The notes beneath the pieces are model-generated. The model was given only the letters and a program-made list of their open reading frames with translations, was not told the DNA's origin and did not search any database. This document shows positions 7,540-16,204 of a stretch of 64,000 nucleotides of DNA, piece after piece. Positions within the stretch are counted from its first letter, which is position 1. Each line of letters begins with the position of its first letter. Source of the DNA: Nocardioides lacusdianchii (GTDB lineage: Bacteria > Actinomycetota > Actinomycetes > Propionibacteriales > Nocardioidaceae); the NCBI RefSeq assembly GCF_020102855.1, contig NZ_JADHZD010000005.1, forward strand, positions 1 to 64,000, read 5' to 3'. Made by a program: the position numbers and the translations under genes.

Positions 7540-8187
7540 GGCAGCGAAGCGCTTGAGGCGTTGGAGCATCGCGTCGAGGACCGGACCGGCCTGGTCTGTG
7601 GCGAAGATGTTCTGCGCGTGGGCCGTGCCCGGCAGGATCGTCACCTCGTTCTCCTCACCGGGGGAGGACGCGGCCAGCTCCGTCGAGACGTTGGCCACGG
7701 GCTCGTCCTCGCTGGCCACGAAGAGCTTCGGCTCCTCCCCGAGACCGTCGACCGTTGCGTTCGGCGATAGCAAGATCAGCTGATCGGCCAGCGATGGGTC
7801 CTGGCTCGCGAGATCGAGGATGGCGTCGGCCCCAGCGCTGGCCCCGACGAGCGCGACGTCGGCGACTCCCTCGCCCTGTAGCTGTTCCACGGCGTCGCGA
7901 ATCGCATCGGGGTCGATGTCCTCGACAGCGATCACGCTCGCTCCCTGGTCGGCGATCGCGACGGCTTGCTCCTCCCAACTGGCCGCGTTGAAGGCGGCGC
8001 CATGAGCGAGGACAACTCCGTAGTCTCCCTGGCCCCACCTCGACGCCGGGGCGCCGGCGACGGAGATGGTCTGCCCTGAGGAGTCACCGGTGGAACCGGT
8101 GCTGGCCGTCTCCGGCGATCCTCCGCAACTCGCCAGGGCCAGGACAAGGACCGGTGCGAGTGCCGTTCTCTTCAGGGTTCCGAGCAT
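7534..8187 (-). CDS. Alpha/beta-hydrolase lipoprotein
   Basis: The protein is about 217 residues from the ATG at 8187, with a signal peptide and lipobox LASC (C21). It carries a small alpha/beta-hydrolase fold: HG of VVLAHGAAFN as oxyanion loop, nucleophile elbow GASAG (Ser117), Asp161 in ASEDEP and His190 in GTAHAQ. This makes it an exported, membrane-anchored esterase-like enzyme of unknown substrate. Start codons upstream (GTG at 8196) would add only MVD. It reads into the sigma-factor gene with a 34-bp gap, so it may be the first gene of that transcript, although an inverted repeat separates them. Confidence 0.75.
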   Translation of the reverse strand: MLGTLKRTALAPVLVLALASCGGSPETASTGSTGDSSGQTISVAGAPASRWGQGDYGVVLAHGAAFNAASWEEQAVAIADQGASVIAVEDIDPDAIRDAVEQLQGEGVADVALVGASAGADAILDLASQDPSLADQLILLSPNATVDGLGEEPKLFVASEDEPVANVSTELAASSPGEENEVTILPGTAHAQNIFATDQAGPVLDAMLQRLKRFAAP

Positions 8188-8281
8188 GTCCACCACACTA
8201 GGTCGCTGTGCACGGAATGCTCATCTGTGTGACCGTCCCTTGCCCGCCACGCGTAAGCCGTCGTACACCACGCCTGTGGAC

Positions 8282-9004
8282 TCAACTGTGGGCTGTTCGC
8301 CCGCAGAGATCTGCGGCTCGTTCCAGAGCGGCGGTGGTTCGCTGGAGGGCTTCCTGGCGCCGGTGTCCGTTGGCAGGTGAGGGATGGGGAACGGCCAGGG
8401 TCGGGACGACGACCGGGTGCTCGGCGAGCGTGAGGTACCTCATCCACCCTTCAAGTGCCGCGCCGCCGAAGGTCACGACCACCCGGAGGTCGACCAGTTC
8501 GGCGAGCAGCGCGCTCAAGGCCGGCCGGGCGTCTTCCAGGTCATCGACCCGGGGGGCGCGGAGTCGACCTTCAGGTCCGGTCAGGGCCCAGGGGACGACG
8601 TTCCACCGCAGGCAGCGAGCCTGGTCGAGATTGGAGGAGGTCAGCGCCCGGTGAACCTGTCGGGTGGTGGGATCGTCGTTGTCGAGCGAGCTGAAGCCGA
8701 GGTCGCCCGCGGCGACCGTTCTGGGGCCGGGCGCCTCCATCAGTAGCAGCACCTGGGCCTTAGTTCCTGCACCGTCGGGGTCGAACCAGGGCACGAACCT
8801 GGAATTGCTCGGACCTTCTAACCGCCACCGTTCGGCCAGCTCGTTCAAGCGGCCAACCGGGTCGTCGTGGACGCGCGCTCGTTTGCTGGCAGGGTCAGGC
8901 AGCACGGTGTCCGCTCCAGCCCACGGGCGCAACACCGACAGCCAGGCAGATGCCCGCGAATCCGGCGGCCACCGGGAGGGGGAACGCTTGCTCATCCCGT
9001 ACAT
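8282..9004 (-). CDS. Uracil-DNA-glycosylase-like protein
   Basis: The 240-residue protein resembles actinobacterial uracil-DNA glycosylase superfamily proteins that begin 'pW.GADTVLPDP'. It shows RPWAGADTVLPDP (26-38), LLLMEAPGPR (86-95), SSLDNDDPT (105-113), RWNVVPW (133-139) and a C-terminal HPSP (207-210), corresponding to the family's substrate-loop motif. Typical UDG motif A (GxDPY/GEAPG) is replaced by MEAPGPR, as in this subfamily, so catalytic activity on uracil is uncertain. It stands alone between a lipoprotein gene and a degraded LysR remnant. Start choice (9004, or MSKR at 8995) is not decided by a clear ribosome-binding site. Confidence 0.7.
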   Translation of the reverse strand: MYGMSKRSPSRWPPDSRASAWLSVLRPWAGADTVLPDPASKRARVHDDPVGRLNELAERWRLEGPSNSRFVPWFDPDGAGTKAQVLLLMEAPGPRTVAAGDLGFSSLDNDDPTTRQVHRALTSSNLDQARCLRWNVVPWALTGPEGRLRAPRVDDLEDARPALSALLAELVDLRVVVTFGGAALEGWMRYLTLAEHPVVVPTLAVPHPSPANGHRRQEALQRTTAALERAADLCGRTAHS

Positions 9005-9114
9005 GCGGCGGCGACGTCACAAGAGAAACCCTATGCCGAACCAGCGGTGAGCCATGTGCCCGCACCCGGCTCCACTTCGTGGGCCACCAGTTCATTGTGG
9101 AGGCGCTCTGGTGG

Positions 9115-9440
9115 TCAGCGCTCAGCCGCACGCGCGATCGCGACGAGGTCACGCACGGCCCCGGCCGGCGGGTTCTTGGTTCCGACCCAGACGGCGCGGA
9201 AGTACCGTCGCAGATCGAGGTCCAGTACCGCCACGACGCTCAGGCTCCCGGAATCCACGTCGCGCGCGACGACGCGACGGCACCGCCGGCGCTGATGGCG
9301 AGCAGCACGTCCCACTGCGACGTGAACAAGGAAGGCAACCGGTGGACCGTGCCGGTGAGCCTGTCACCGGACGTATCGGGATCGATCGGCAGATCGCCGA
9401 CGTCGGGGTAACTATTTTCGGGCACACGAACTCCTACCTG
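9115..9440 (-). pseudogene. LysR-family regulator C-terminal remnant
   Basis: The last 45 codons before the stop at 9115 read VVAVLDLDLRRYFRAVWVGT and then KNPPAGAVRDLVAIARAAE, the usual end of a LysR effector-binding domain (compare VHGVDLDRSLRAVWLTGQRP in the intact LysR at 10881). Upstream the similarity continues in a second frame (FTSQWDVLLAISAGGAV), so there is at least one frameshift. The DNA-binding N-terminus is absent. This is a decayed LysR copy. Confidence 0.5.
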
Positions 9441-9705
9441 TCTCAGGTAGGGACTGTTGGTGGCCTGCCGCCACGGTTGTCGGCGAGCCCCACCGCCATC
9501 GTGTGCGCTCATTCTAACCAACTGCGACACTCACCGGCGAACCCGGACACCCCGAACACATCAGCGCGGACCGCCCAGCGTTTGGGATCCCCGACGATCA
9601 CGCCGAAGGGTCGGGCCAAGTTGGGCCAGGTTGGGCGCAGGAGTGCCCGAACCACACGACCCACCCACCGCGGGGTTGGTCGAACCGACCACCACCCCTT
9701 GCCCG
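9441..9705. other. Intergenic stretch without recognisable gene
   Basis: No open frame here has recognisable family sequence. It separates the LysR remnant from the end of the YeiH-type transporter gene and probably holds further degraded sequence. Confidence 0.4.
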
Positions 9706-10773
9706 TCATGCGCCGGTGAGCTGTACGCCGGCGTAGGCGACCCCCGCGACGAGGACCCATGACATGAGGCCGAGCACCAGCGCGCGGCCTCCGGTGCGCC
9801 GCAGCACCGGGAGGTGGATCCCGGTGCCCAGACCGACCAGGGCTGCGGCGAGCAAGACCTCCTGGAGGACCTTCGCGCCGTGCAGGACCGGATCGGGCAG
9901 GAGCCCGGTGCTCGCGACGGCGATCGCTGCCAGGAAGCCGGCGACGAACAGGGGAAGCAGCGGTGGGCGGCGCCCCGTCGCCGCCGCGGGGGTGCGACGC
10001 CGCAGCGCAACGGCGGTCCCGGCGACCAGCGGGGCGAGGAGCACGACGCGGCTGAGCTTGACGACGACCGCGGTCGTCAGGGCTCCCGGTACGCGGTCGG
10101 CTGTCGCCACGGTCTGGCCCACGTCGTGCACGCTTGCGCCGACCCAGCTGCCGAACGCAGCAGGGTCGAGCCCGAGGGGCTCACGAAGCAGCGGGAGCAG
10201 CACGATGGCCAGGCTCCCGCACAACGTGACGAGCGCGATTGCGACCGCCGTGTCGTCCTCGTCCCCGCCGGCGACCTCCTCCATCGCGGCGACGGCCGAG
10301 GCGCCGCAGATCGAGAAGCCGGTGGCGACGAGCAGGGACCGGGCCGGCGGCACACCCAGCAGCCGCCCAAGCAGGCGCGTTCCGGTGAACGTGACCGTGA
10401 CGGTGGTGACCACGACGAGGGCACCGCGCGGCCCCAGGTCGAGCAGCTGTTGCAGCCCCAGCTGCAGGCCAAGCAGCACGACGGCCAGGCGCAGGAACCG
10501 GTGTGAGGCGACGTGGGTGCCGACGTGCAGGGAGGGGTGGTGCAGCCCGATGTTGACCGCGATCGCGCCGATGACCACAGCAACGGTGGAGGGGTTCACC
10601 GCTGGGACCAAGGCATGCACGCCGAACGCGACGCCGGTGGCGGTTGCGACGGCGAGCAACCCAGGTACCGGACTGCGGTGCCCGGGCTCGGGAGTGGGCG
10701 GGCAGGACGGGCGGCAGCGGCTGCCGGTGCGGTGTCGGTGGACAGGGGCTTCGTGGGGCGTGGTCACAGGCAT
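9706..10773 (-). CDS. YeiH-family (UPF0324) putative sulfate exporter
   Basis: A polytopic membrane protein of about 355 residues with the UPF0324/YeiH signatures: PAVNPSTVAVVIGAIAVNIG, LRLAVVLLGLQLGLQQLLDL, VATGFSICGASAVAAM and GASVHDVGQTVATA. About ten hydrophobic helices can be counted. The family is linked to export of sulfate, sulfite or related anions and is often adjacent to a divergent LysR gene, as here. AAGGAG lies two bases before the ATG at 10773 but seven bases before an in-frame GTG at 10767, so GTG 10767 may be the true start. An upstream in-frame ATG at 10827 would enter the promoter region. Confidence 0.85.
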   Translation of the reverse strand: MPVTTPHEAPVHRHRTGSRCRPSCPPTPEPGHRSPVPGLLAVATATGVAFGVHALVPAVNPSTVAVVIGAIAVNIGLHHPSLHVGTHVASHRFLRLAVVLLGLQLGLQQLLDLGPRGALVVVTTVTVTFTGTRLLGRLLGVPPARSLLVATGFSICGASAVAAMEEVAGGDEDDTAVAIALVTLCGSLAIVLLPLLREPLGLDPAAFGSWVGASVHDVGQTVATADRVPGALTTAVVVKLSRVVLLAPLVAGTAVALRRRTPAAATGRRPPLLPLFVAGFLAAIAVASTGLLPDPVLHGAKVLQEVLLAAALVGLGTGIHLPVLRRTGGRALVLGLMSWVLVAGVAYAGVQLTGA

Positions 10774-10829
10774 TCTCCTTCGTCGGTACTTCCAGCCTGC
10801 GCCGGCAGACGGGCGCTCGGTAGACATCC

Positions 10830-10849
10830 TGGATCGATGACGTCATCCA
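10830..10849. promoter_or_regulatory. Palindromic candidate LysR operator between yeiH-like and lysR genes
   Basis: TGGATCGATGACGTCATCCA holds two nested symmetries: a perfect 12-bp palindrome GATGACGTCATC (10836-10847) and outer TGGAT...ATCCA arms. It lies 31 bp before the LysR start and 57 bp before the transporter start, a usual position for autoregulation and divergent activation. Binding is inferred. Confidence 0.5.
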
Positions 10850-10880
10850 CCGGACTGATGGCGGGCTCTAGAGTGGGTCG

Positions 10881-11825
10881 ATGACTCTCACCCGGGTGCC
10901 CGACCTCGACACCCTGTCGCTGCTCCTCGAGATCGCTGCCAGCGGCAGCCTGAGCAAGGCCGGTGCCTCCCGCGGGCTAAGCCAGCCTGCCGTGAGCGCA
11001 CGGGTGCGCGGACTCGAACGGCTGGTCGGGTTCGCGGTCCTCACTCGCTCGGCCCGTGGCTCGAACCTCACCCCCAACGGTGCACTGCTGGCCGAGTGGG
11101 CACGTGGGGTCCTCGCTGCTGCGGACGTCCTCGAGGCGGGCATCGCGTCCCTGCGCAGCGACCGCATCGCGCGGCTGCGGGTCGCGGCGAGCTTGACCGT
11201 GGCCGAGCATCTACTGCCGAGCTGGCTCGTCGTGCTGGCCGCCACGCATCCGGACACCGCCGTCAGCCTGACCGCAGGCAACAGCGACACCACGGCGGCC
11301 GCGGTTCTCGCGGGCGACGCCGACCTCGGCTTCATCGAGGGCCCCGACCTTCCCTCCGGCCTGTCTGCTCAGGTCGTGGCGACCGACCGGCTCGTGGTCG
11401 TCGTCGCGCCCGCTCACCCGTGGGCCCACCGCCGTAGATCGGTAGAGGCTGAGGAGCTGGCCGCAACGCGGCTGGTGCACCGCGAAGCCGGGTCGGGGAC
11501 CCGCACCGCGCTGGACCGAGCCCTGACCCCGTTCGGCACCCCCACCCAACCCCTGCTCGAGGTGTCGACCAGCAGCGGCGTCCGCTCCGCAGTCATCGCC
11601 GGAGCCGGCCCGGCCGTGCTCTCCGACCTGGCAGTGCACGACGACGTCGCAGCCGGCCGCCTAGTCCAGGTCCCCGTTCACGGAGTCGACCTCGACCGCT
11701 CGCTACGTGCCGTCTGGCTCACCGGCCAGCGACCGGTCGGCCCGGCAGAGGACCTGCTTCGGCTTGCAGTCCCCGAGAGGCCACGAGCCCGGCGTCTACC
11801 CCGGAGCAGAGCGCGAGTTCGTTGA
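10881..11825 (+). CDS. LysR-family transcriptional regulator (CysB/YeiE-like context)
   Basis: The 314-residue protein has the LysR winged helix at residues 5-65 (LDTLSLLLEIAASGSLSKAG, SRGLSQPAVSARVRGLERLV) and a periplasmic-binding-type effector domain from about 90 onward (HREAGSGTRTALDR, VSTSSGVRSAVIAGAGPAVL). It lies divergently from the YeiH-type transporter with 107 bp between starts. In other bacteria such LysR proteins control the adjacent yeiH gene in response to sulfur or anion status; the specific effector here is unknown. Confidence 0.9.
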   Translation: MTLTRVPDLDTLSLLLEIAASGSLSKAGASRGLSQPAVSARVRGLERLVGFAVLTRSARGSNLTPNGALLAEWARGVLAAADVLEAGIASLRSDRIARLRVAASLTVAEHLLPSWLVVLAATHPDTAVSLTAGNSDTTAAAVLAGDADLGFIEGPDLPSGLSAQVVATDRLVVVVAPAHPWAHRRRSVEAEELAATRLVHREAGSGTRTALDRALTPFGTPTQPLLEVSTSSGVRSAVIAGAGPAVLSDLAVHDDVAAGRLVQVPVHGVDLDRSLRAVWLTGQRPVGPAEDLLRLAVPERPRARRLPRSRARVR

Positions 11826-12213
11826 GGATCGCTGGCGCTACCGTGACTCGCGCGAGCTGGTCAACGCGCCACAAACTACTGGTCACAAAGAGCGCGACCG
11901 CAGCAGGATCGGCTCGCGGAGCGTGCCAGTGCAGGATCGGCTCGCGGAGCGCGCCAGTGCAGGATCGCTATCCGGGACGGTGTAGCAGCCGACGGTGGCG
12001 GTCGGCCGCGAGGCCACGACGGCGTCGGGCAGCTGGTTCACGGCACGAGCATCGCCGACGCCGCCATACGAATCTGCCCGACCGGGCAGGGGGCAGCGGC
12101 TCAGGAGATCCGTCGACGGCCCCGGTGCTGGGTCGTCCCCGACGCACAAAGCGCGTCCGCGCCCGAAGACGACCCACGCACAGTGCGCAACCGCACTGCG
12201 GCTCCGTGGTGGT
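11826..12213. other. Gene-poor stretch with short tandem repeat
   Basis: Apart from the 28-bp repeats, no coding region could be recognised. One minus-strand frame (AVNQLPDAVVASRPTATVG around 11990-12060) looks codon-biased but matches nothing known to me. Confidence 0.4.
11904..11967. repeat. 28-bp tandem repeat, 2.3 copies
   Basis: The unit CAGGATCGGCTCGCGGAGCG plus TGCCAGTG occurs at 11904-11931 and, with one mismatch, at 11932-11959; a third copy breaks off after CAGGATCG at 11967. A diverged copy lies at 14242-14275 (GGATGGGCTCGCGGAGCGAC...GGATCG). Function is unknown. Confidence 0.8.
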
Positions 12214-13017
12214 TCAGCGCTCGCCTGGCTCTGCGACTAGAGCTACGGCTCGCGTCCACGCTCCGCTGCCGCACTCAACCTTGATCGGGAACGCGAGGAT
12301 GGTGGCCCCGATCGCAGGCACCGCCGTGAGGTTGGCCAGCTTCTCGATCTGCAGATAAGGCTGCTCGATGCCAGCGAAGTGCGCGGGCCACAGCGCCGCC
12401 GGATCGCGCCGCTGCTGCCACTCCGCGCCGATCAGCGGATATGGCCGGTCCAAGCTCCAGGCGTCGGTACCGATGGTCCGCACGCCACGCTCGAGCAGCG
12501 CCAGCACCGCTTCACGTCCCAGACCACACCCGGTCTCCCAGAACTTCTCATCACCCCAGAGCCGCTCCGCGCCCGTGTAGAACGCCACCACAGCGCCCGC
12601 CTGCAGATCGGGTGCGATGCCCGCAAGGCGCTCGACCACTTCGTCTCGGCCGATCAGGTGCCCGGTGGGCAGGTCCGACACGTCCACCACCACCAGGTCA
12701 CCGACGCACCACGAGAGCGGCACACGGTCGATGGTGGCGGCAGGTGCACCGCCTGCTGTCGGCGCGTAGTGCCACGGCGCGTCCACATGGGTACCCGCGT
12801 GCGTGGACAGCCGGTGCAGCATCTCACCGGCGAAACCCCGTCCGCCTGGCAGAGCCCCACGTGGGATGCCGAACATGCCCTCCCACACCTCGGCGCCTTC
12901 CTCATGCGTCTGTGCCTCCAGCCACGGGGGTACCGGCTCGCTCGGCGACGGTCCGAGACGGTGTGTCAGGTCGACGAGGCGAACACGGTGGCCCAACAGA
13001 GAAATCAGCTCTTCCAC
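12214..13017 (-). CDS. Cyclase-family protein (kynurenine formamidase-like hydrolase)
   Basis: The 267-residue protein belongs to the cyclase/KynB family of metal-dependent amide or ester hydrolases. The hallmark HAGTHVDAPWH is present at residues 73-83 (H73, H77, D79, H83). Other conserved parts are VRLVDLTHRLGP near the N-terminus, VVFYTGAERLWGDEKFWETG-like core, and TIGTDAWSLDRPYPLIGAEW. It is cytoplasmic and of normal family length. No tryptophan-pathway genes are nearby, so the substrate is not defined. The ATG at 13017 begins the usual N-terminal strand. Confidence 0.85.
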   Translation of the reverse strand: MEELISLLGHRVRLVDLTHRLGPSPSEPVPPWLEAQTHEEGAEVWEGMFGIPRGALPGGRGFAGEMLHRLSTHAGTHVDAPWHYAPTAGGAPAATIDRVPLSWCVGDLVVVDVSDLPTGHLIGRDEVVERLAGIAPDLQAGAVVAFYTGAERLWGDEKFWETGCGLGREAVLALLERGVRTIGTDAWSLDRPYPLIGAEWQQRRDPAALWPAHFAGIEQPYLQIEKLANLTAVPAIGATILAFPIKVECGSGAWTRAVALVAEPGER

Positions 13018-13216
13018 CGGATCATCGTCCCAGCCCTACGCTCGCCTCGGGCTGCGCACCTGCTCGAGATCCTGGTTGCGCCACCTGCCCCGGCCGAGTC
13101 GCGTCACCAAGCGTTCGCGAAGAAGCACACTCACATGGCCGCGATCCGTGCATCTGGCGACGTGCGTCTTTATAGCCGCCATCGACGCGGTTGCCCGCCC
13201 TGTCAAAGTGGCCGCC

Positions 13217-14067
13217 ATGGACGACGACCTCGATGAGCGACAAACCGTCGACGGCGTGGCTGTCCTCCCCACCACTGCCGATGCGGTGTCGGCATCCGTC
13301 GCCTGTGCTCGGGCATTGGGGCTGCCAGCCGACGATCCCGAGGTCATCGCCGAGGGCTACAGCGTTCGCGTACGACTCAGGCCCGCACCAGTAGTCACCC
13401 GCGTCGTGACCGTCGGGCGCGCACTGCGCCCACACCCCCTGCCCTGGCTCGAACGTGAAGTGCTCGTCGCCCAGTTCCTCGCCGCCTCGGGCGTACCTAT
13501 CGTCGCCCCGTGGGAGGACCCGGGGCCCCACATCGCAGAGGGACTGGAAGTGTGCCTGTGGCACTGGACCGAACACGACTCCCGCGAAGTATCAGCCGCC
13601 GGCTTCGGCGCGATGCTGGGACCGTTGCACGACGCACTGGCCCGCTACCCCGGTGACCTGCCCACCCTGATCGGCCCTCTCACCGACATCTCCCCGGCGC
13701 TGGCGATCTCATCAGATCCGACCCTCCATCGCGCTGCCGCCGAGTTGGTCCCCTTGACCCGGTCCTGGCCGGCCCGTCCCCTGCATGGAGACGCCCACAC
13801 AGGAAACGTGCTCATGACGCCGGACGGACCACTCTGGACCGACTTCGAGGACGTGTGTGTCGGGCCCGTGGAGTGGGACATGGCCTCGATGACGATCACA
13901 GACGACGCATTGGCCGCCTACCCCGGCCCATCGACCGGACCCGACTCTCCGACTGCCGTGACCTGCGCCGTCTGCAGGTCCTCGCCGGCCTCCTGGTCGG
14001 GAACCACGACGACCCTTCGCTCTACGAGACGCTGGTCGCGCACCTCGACCGACGCCTCCACGACTGA
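13217..14067 (+). pseudogene. Aminoglycoside-phosphotransferase-family protein, frameshifted near its 3' end
   Basis: From the ATG at 13217 the frame gives a choline/aminoglycoside kinase-like protein with the catalytic loop LHGDAHTGNVL (H190-L199; D192 and N197) and the metal-binding WTDFED (D209, E211, D212). At about 13929 one base is missing; reading continues in the next frame as DRTRLSDCRDLRRLQVLAGL...ETLVAHLDRRLHD to the TGA at 14067, the normal family C-terminus. Without the shift the frame runs on to 14410 as unrelated sequence. It is either a recent pseudogene or a sequencing error; the catalytic part is intact. Substrate unknown. Confidence 0.7.
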
Positions 14068-14384
14068 TCCGGCCTGCGAGGGAGGGCCGACTGGTCGAAG
14101 CCTTCGCGGTACGACGGCCAGGCCGGGCTGCCGCTGCCGCGTGCCGAAGCGGCCGAGCCCTGCGACGACCGCAGGTACGAAGACGCGGGAGGCCGCCGCG
14201 CCCAGCTCATGTCAGCCGGGTGACGACCGGTTGCCGGTGAGGGATGGGCTCGCGGAGCGACCCGGTGCGGGATCGTCATGGGGCGCTCCGTTTCGGAGCA
14301 TCGCAGACCGTTCGTGTTGTGCACCCCGCGCTCGCGCCACCAATGGTGCGGCGTCGGTGCGCAAGGTCGGCCTCGTGGGATGTC
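14068..14384. other. Intergenic stretch, no gene recognised
   Basis: Contains only a diverged copy (14242-14275) of the 28-bp repeat found at 11904 and the run-off of two degraded frames. No supported coding region. Confidence 0.4.
14242..14275. repeat. Diverged copy of the 28-bp repeat
   Basis: Aligns with the tandem repeat at 11904-11967 over 34 bases, including the shared block GGCTCGCGGAGCG and flanking GGATCG/GGATCG. Same orientation. Confidence 0.6.
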
Positions 14385-14795
14385 GTTTCCCGTCGGGTGG
14401 TAGGTCGTGACCAGAATCTGACCGTCGAGGACCTTGTGGTCGATGAGGTCGAGGTCGGTGGAGGCGATGTCGGTGAAGGCCCAACTCCCGACCCGCAGGT
14501 CCCGGGAACAAGGGGAAGGTGACCAGCAGCAGGTTGTCGACGAGGGATGCGTCGATCAGTTGGCGCACAAGCGTCGGACTGCCCACGGTGCGCAGTGGAG
14601 CCGACGACGTCTCCTTGAGTCGTTGGATTTCGCCTCTGAGGTCGTCGGCGACTCGTGCGGTGGGCCAATCAAGGTTGGTCAAACGTTCGGGAGAACACCA
14701 CGGTCTCTCGGTTGACCATCTTTTCGTACTCATCGTCCTTGGCCTCGTCAGGACGCTCGTTCAACGTCTCGTAGGTCGTTCGTCCGGGGCAAGTC
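14385..14795 (-). pseudogene. RibD_C / DHFR-like protein, at least two frameshifts
   Basis: Three minus-strand frames together spell a RibD_C protein: GRTTYETLNERPDEAKDDEY...NRETVVFSRTFD (about 14795-14690), then LTNLDWPTARVADDLRGEIQ...PLRTVGSPTLVRQLIDASLV followed by NLLLVTFPLFPGP, then AFTDIASTDLDLIDHKVLDG...ILVTTYHPTGNDIPR ending near 14385. At least two frameshifts and loss of the first 40 or so residues make it non-functional. It directly abuts the OhrR-like gene. It is related to the intact gene at 57842 only at family level. Confidence 0.65.
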
Positions 14796-14799
14796 GCGG

Positions 14800-15273
14800 C
14801 TAGGACGCGGCGAGTTTCGCTGCTGCGATCACGCCAGTGAGCTGGGCATGCATGGCGTGGAGGTCATCGAGGCTCATGCCGAGACGTTGGACGACCTCGA
14901 TGGGCACCTTGAGCGCTTGTTGCCGCAGCGACGTCCCCTTCGAGGTCAGCGTGACGGCCAGCGACCGCTCGTCTGCGGGGTCGCGCCGGCGGACGATGAG
15001 GTCTGCTGCCTCGAGGCGCTTGAGGAGACGAGACAGGGTGCCGGCATCGACATCGAGCAGGCGGCTCAAGTCGGTCACCGACAGCGGTTGCTCACCCCAC
15101 AGCGCCAGCATCACCAGGTACTGCGGGTGGGTGAGCCCCAATGGTTCAAGGACCGGTCGGTACACCGAGATGACGGTTCGAGAGGCGACTGCCAGCGCGA
15201 AGCAGACCTGACGTTCCAGCGCCAGGGGGTCGAGGTCCTCAATGCGAGATGGATTGCATGCAGCTTCGGGCAT
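14800..15273 (-). CDS. MarR-family regulator of the OhrR type
   Basis: The 157-residue protein has the MarR winged helix (LSVTDLSRLLDVDAGTLSRL, LKRLEAADLIVRRRDPADER) and the OhrR redox features: a conserved cysteine C24 in RQVCFALAVASR, with Y38 and Y52 in VYRPVLEPLGLTHPQYLVML. OhrR proteins sense organic peroxides or related oxidants by oxidation of this cysteine. No ohr gene is adjacent; instead it faces a sulfurtransferase gene across 59 bp that contains a palindrome. It probably represses that gene and itself. Confidence 0.82.
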   Translation of the reverse strand: MPEAACNPSRIEDLDPLALERQVCFALAVASRTVISVYRPVLEPLGLTHPQYLVMLALWGEQPLSVTDLSRLLDVDAGTLSRLLKRLEAADLIVRRRDPADERSLAVTLTSKGTSLRQQALKVPIEVVQRLGMSLDDLHAMHAQLTGVIAAAKLAAS

Positions 15274-15292
15274 ACCCGTAGCCTACCAACCG

Positions 15293-15304
15293 TTGTTCTA
15301 ACAA
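15293..15304. promoter_or_regulatory. TTGTT-CT-AACAA operator candidate
   Basis: Perfect 5-bp inverted repeat with a 2-bp spacer, located in the 59-bp region between the OhrR-like gene (start 15273) and the sulfurtransferase gene (start 15333). AT-rich palindromes are typical MarR/OhrR sites. Assignment is inferred from position and symmetry. Confidence 0.5.
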
Positions 15305-15332
15305 GGGATGTCCCACCAAGCATTGGAGAAGC

Positions 15333-16166
15333 ATGAGCCGCGCTACCGCCCTGGTCACCCCCGACTGGCTCGAGCCGCGCCTCGGCGACGACGGCATCGT
15401 CGTCATCGAGGTCGACGAGGAGACCAACGCCTACGACGTCGACCACATCGCCGGCGCCATCGCGTTGAACTGGCGCACCGAACTGCAGCACCCGCACAGC
15501 CGCGACGTTATCGACCGGGTAGGCTTCGAGAAGCTCCTGAGCGACAAGGGTGTCGCCACCGACGACACCGTGGTCCTGTACGGCGGCAACAACAACTGGT
15601 TCGCCGCCTACGCGTACTGGTACTTCAAGCTCTACGGCCATTCCGACGTCAAGCTGCTCGACGGCGGCCGCAAGACCTGGGAGCTGCAGGGCCGACCCCT
15701 GGTCGCCGACGAGGTGACCCGACCGGCCACCCACTACGTCGCCCGCGACGCCGACCAGAGCCTGCGGGCCTACCGCGACGACGTGGTGGCGGCTCTCGGC
15801 ACGGGTACCACCATCGTCGACGTGCGGTCCCCGCAGGAGTTCTCCGGTGAGATCCTCGCGCCGGCGCACATGCCCCAAGAGCAGCCACAGCGCCGAGGAC
15901 GCGTCCCCGGCGCACTCAATGTCCCGTGGTCGCAGGCAGCCAACGACGACGGCACGTTCAAGTCCGACGACGAACTGCGGACCCTCTACGGCTCCGCCGG
16001 CGCCCCGCTGGACGGCACCGAGACGATCGTCTACTGCCGCATCGGCGAACGCAGCGCTCACACCTGGTTCGTCCTTCACGAGCTGCTCGAGCAGCCTGCG
16101 GTGCGCAACTACGACGGTTCCTGGGTCGAGTACGGCTCCCTCATCGGCGTACCGATCGAGATCTGA
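15333..16166 (+). CDS. Sulfurtransferase (thiosulfate/3-mercaptopyruvate type)
   Basis: The 277-residue protein has two rhodanese domains. The N-terminal one (about 5-135) is inactive as usual; the C-terminal one (150-270) has the catalytic cysteine C235 in the loop CRIGERS, which matches thiosulfate sulfurtransferases of the CysA/SseA type. Also conserved are DVDHIAGAIALNW, LYGGNNNWFAAYAYW, DVRSPQEFSGE and PGALNVPWSQA. It moves sulfane sulfur to cyanide or thiol acceptors in the cytoplasm. A small membrane protein gene follows after 38 bp, so the two may share a transcript under OhrR-like control. Confidence 0.88.
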   Translation: MSRATALVTPDWLEPRLGDDGIVVIEVDEETNAYDVDHIAGAIALNWRTELQHPHSRDVIDRVGFEKLLSDKGVATDDTVVLYGGNNNWFAAYAYWYFKLYGHSDVKLLDGGRKTWELQGRPLVADEVTRPATHYVARDADQSLRAYRDDVVAALGTGTTIVDVRSPQEFSGEILAPAHMPQEQPQRRGRVPGALNVPWSQAANDDGTFKSDDELRTLYGSAGAPLDGTETIVYCRIGERSAHTWFVLHELLEQPAVRNYDGSWVEYGSLIGVPIEI

Positions 16167-16204
16167 TCGCCACCACCGACTACCCACTGGGAAGAAACCC
16201 CGCC

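Noticed and set aside
9509..9760. Minus-strand 83-codon frame after the LysR remnant
   Set aside because: Overlaps the end of the YeiH gene and has arginine-rich shadow composition.
11904..11967. CRISPR-like 28-bp repeats
   Set aside because: Direct tandem without spacers and a single dispersed copy.
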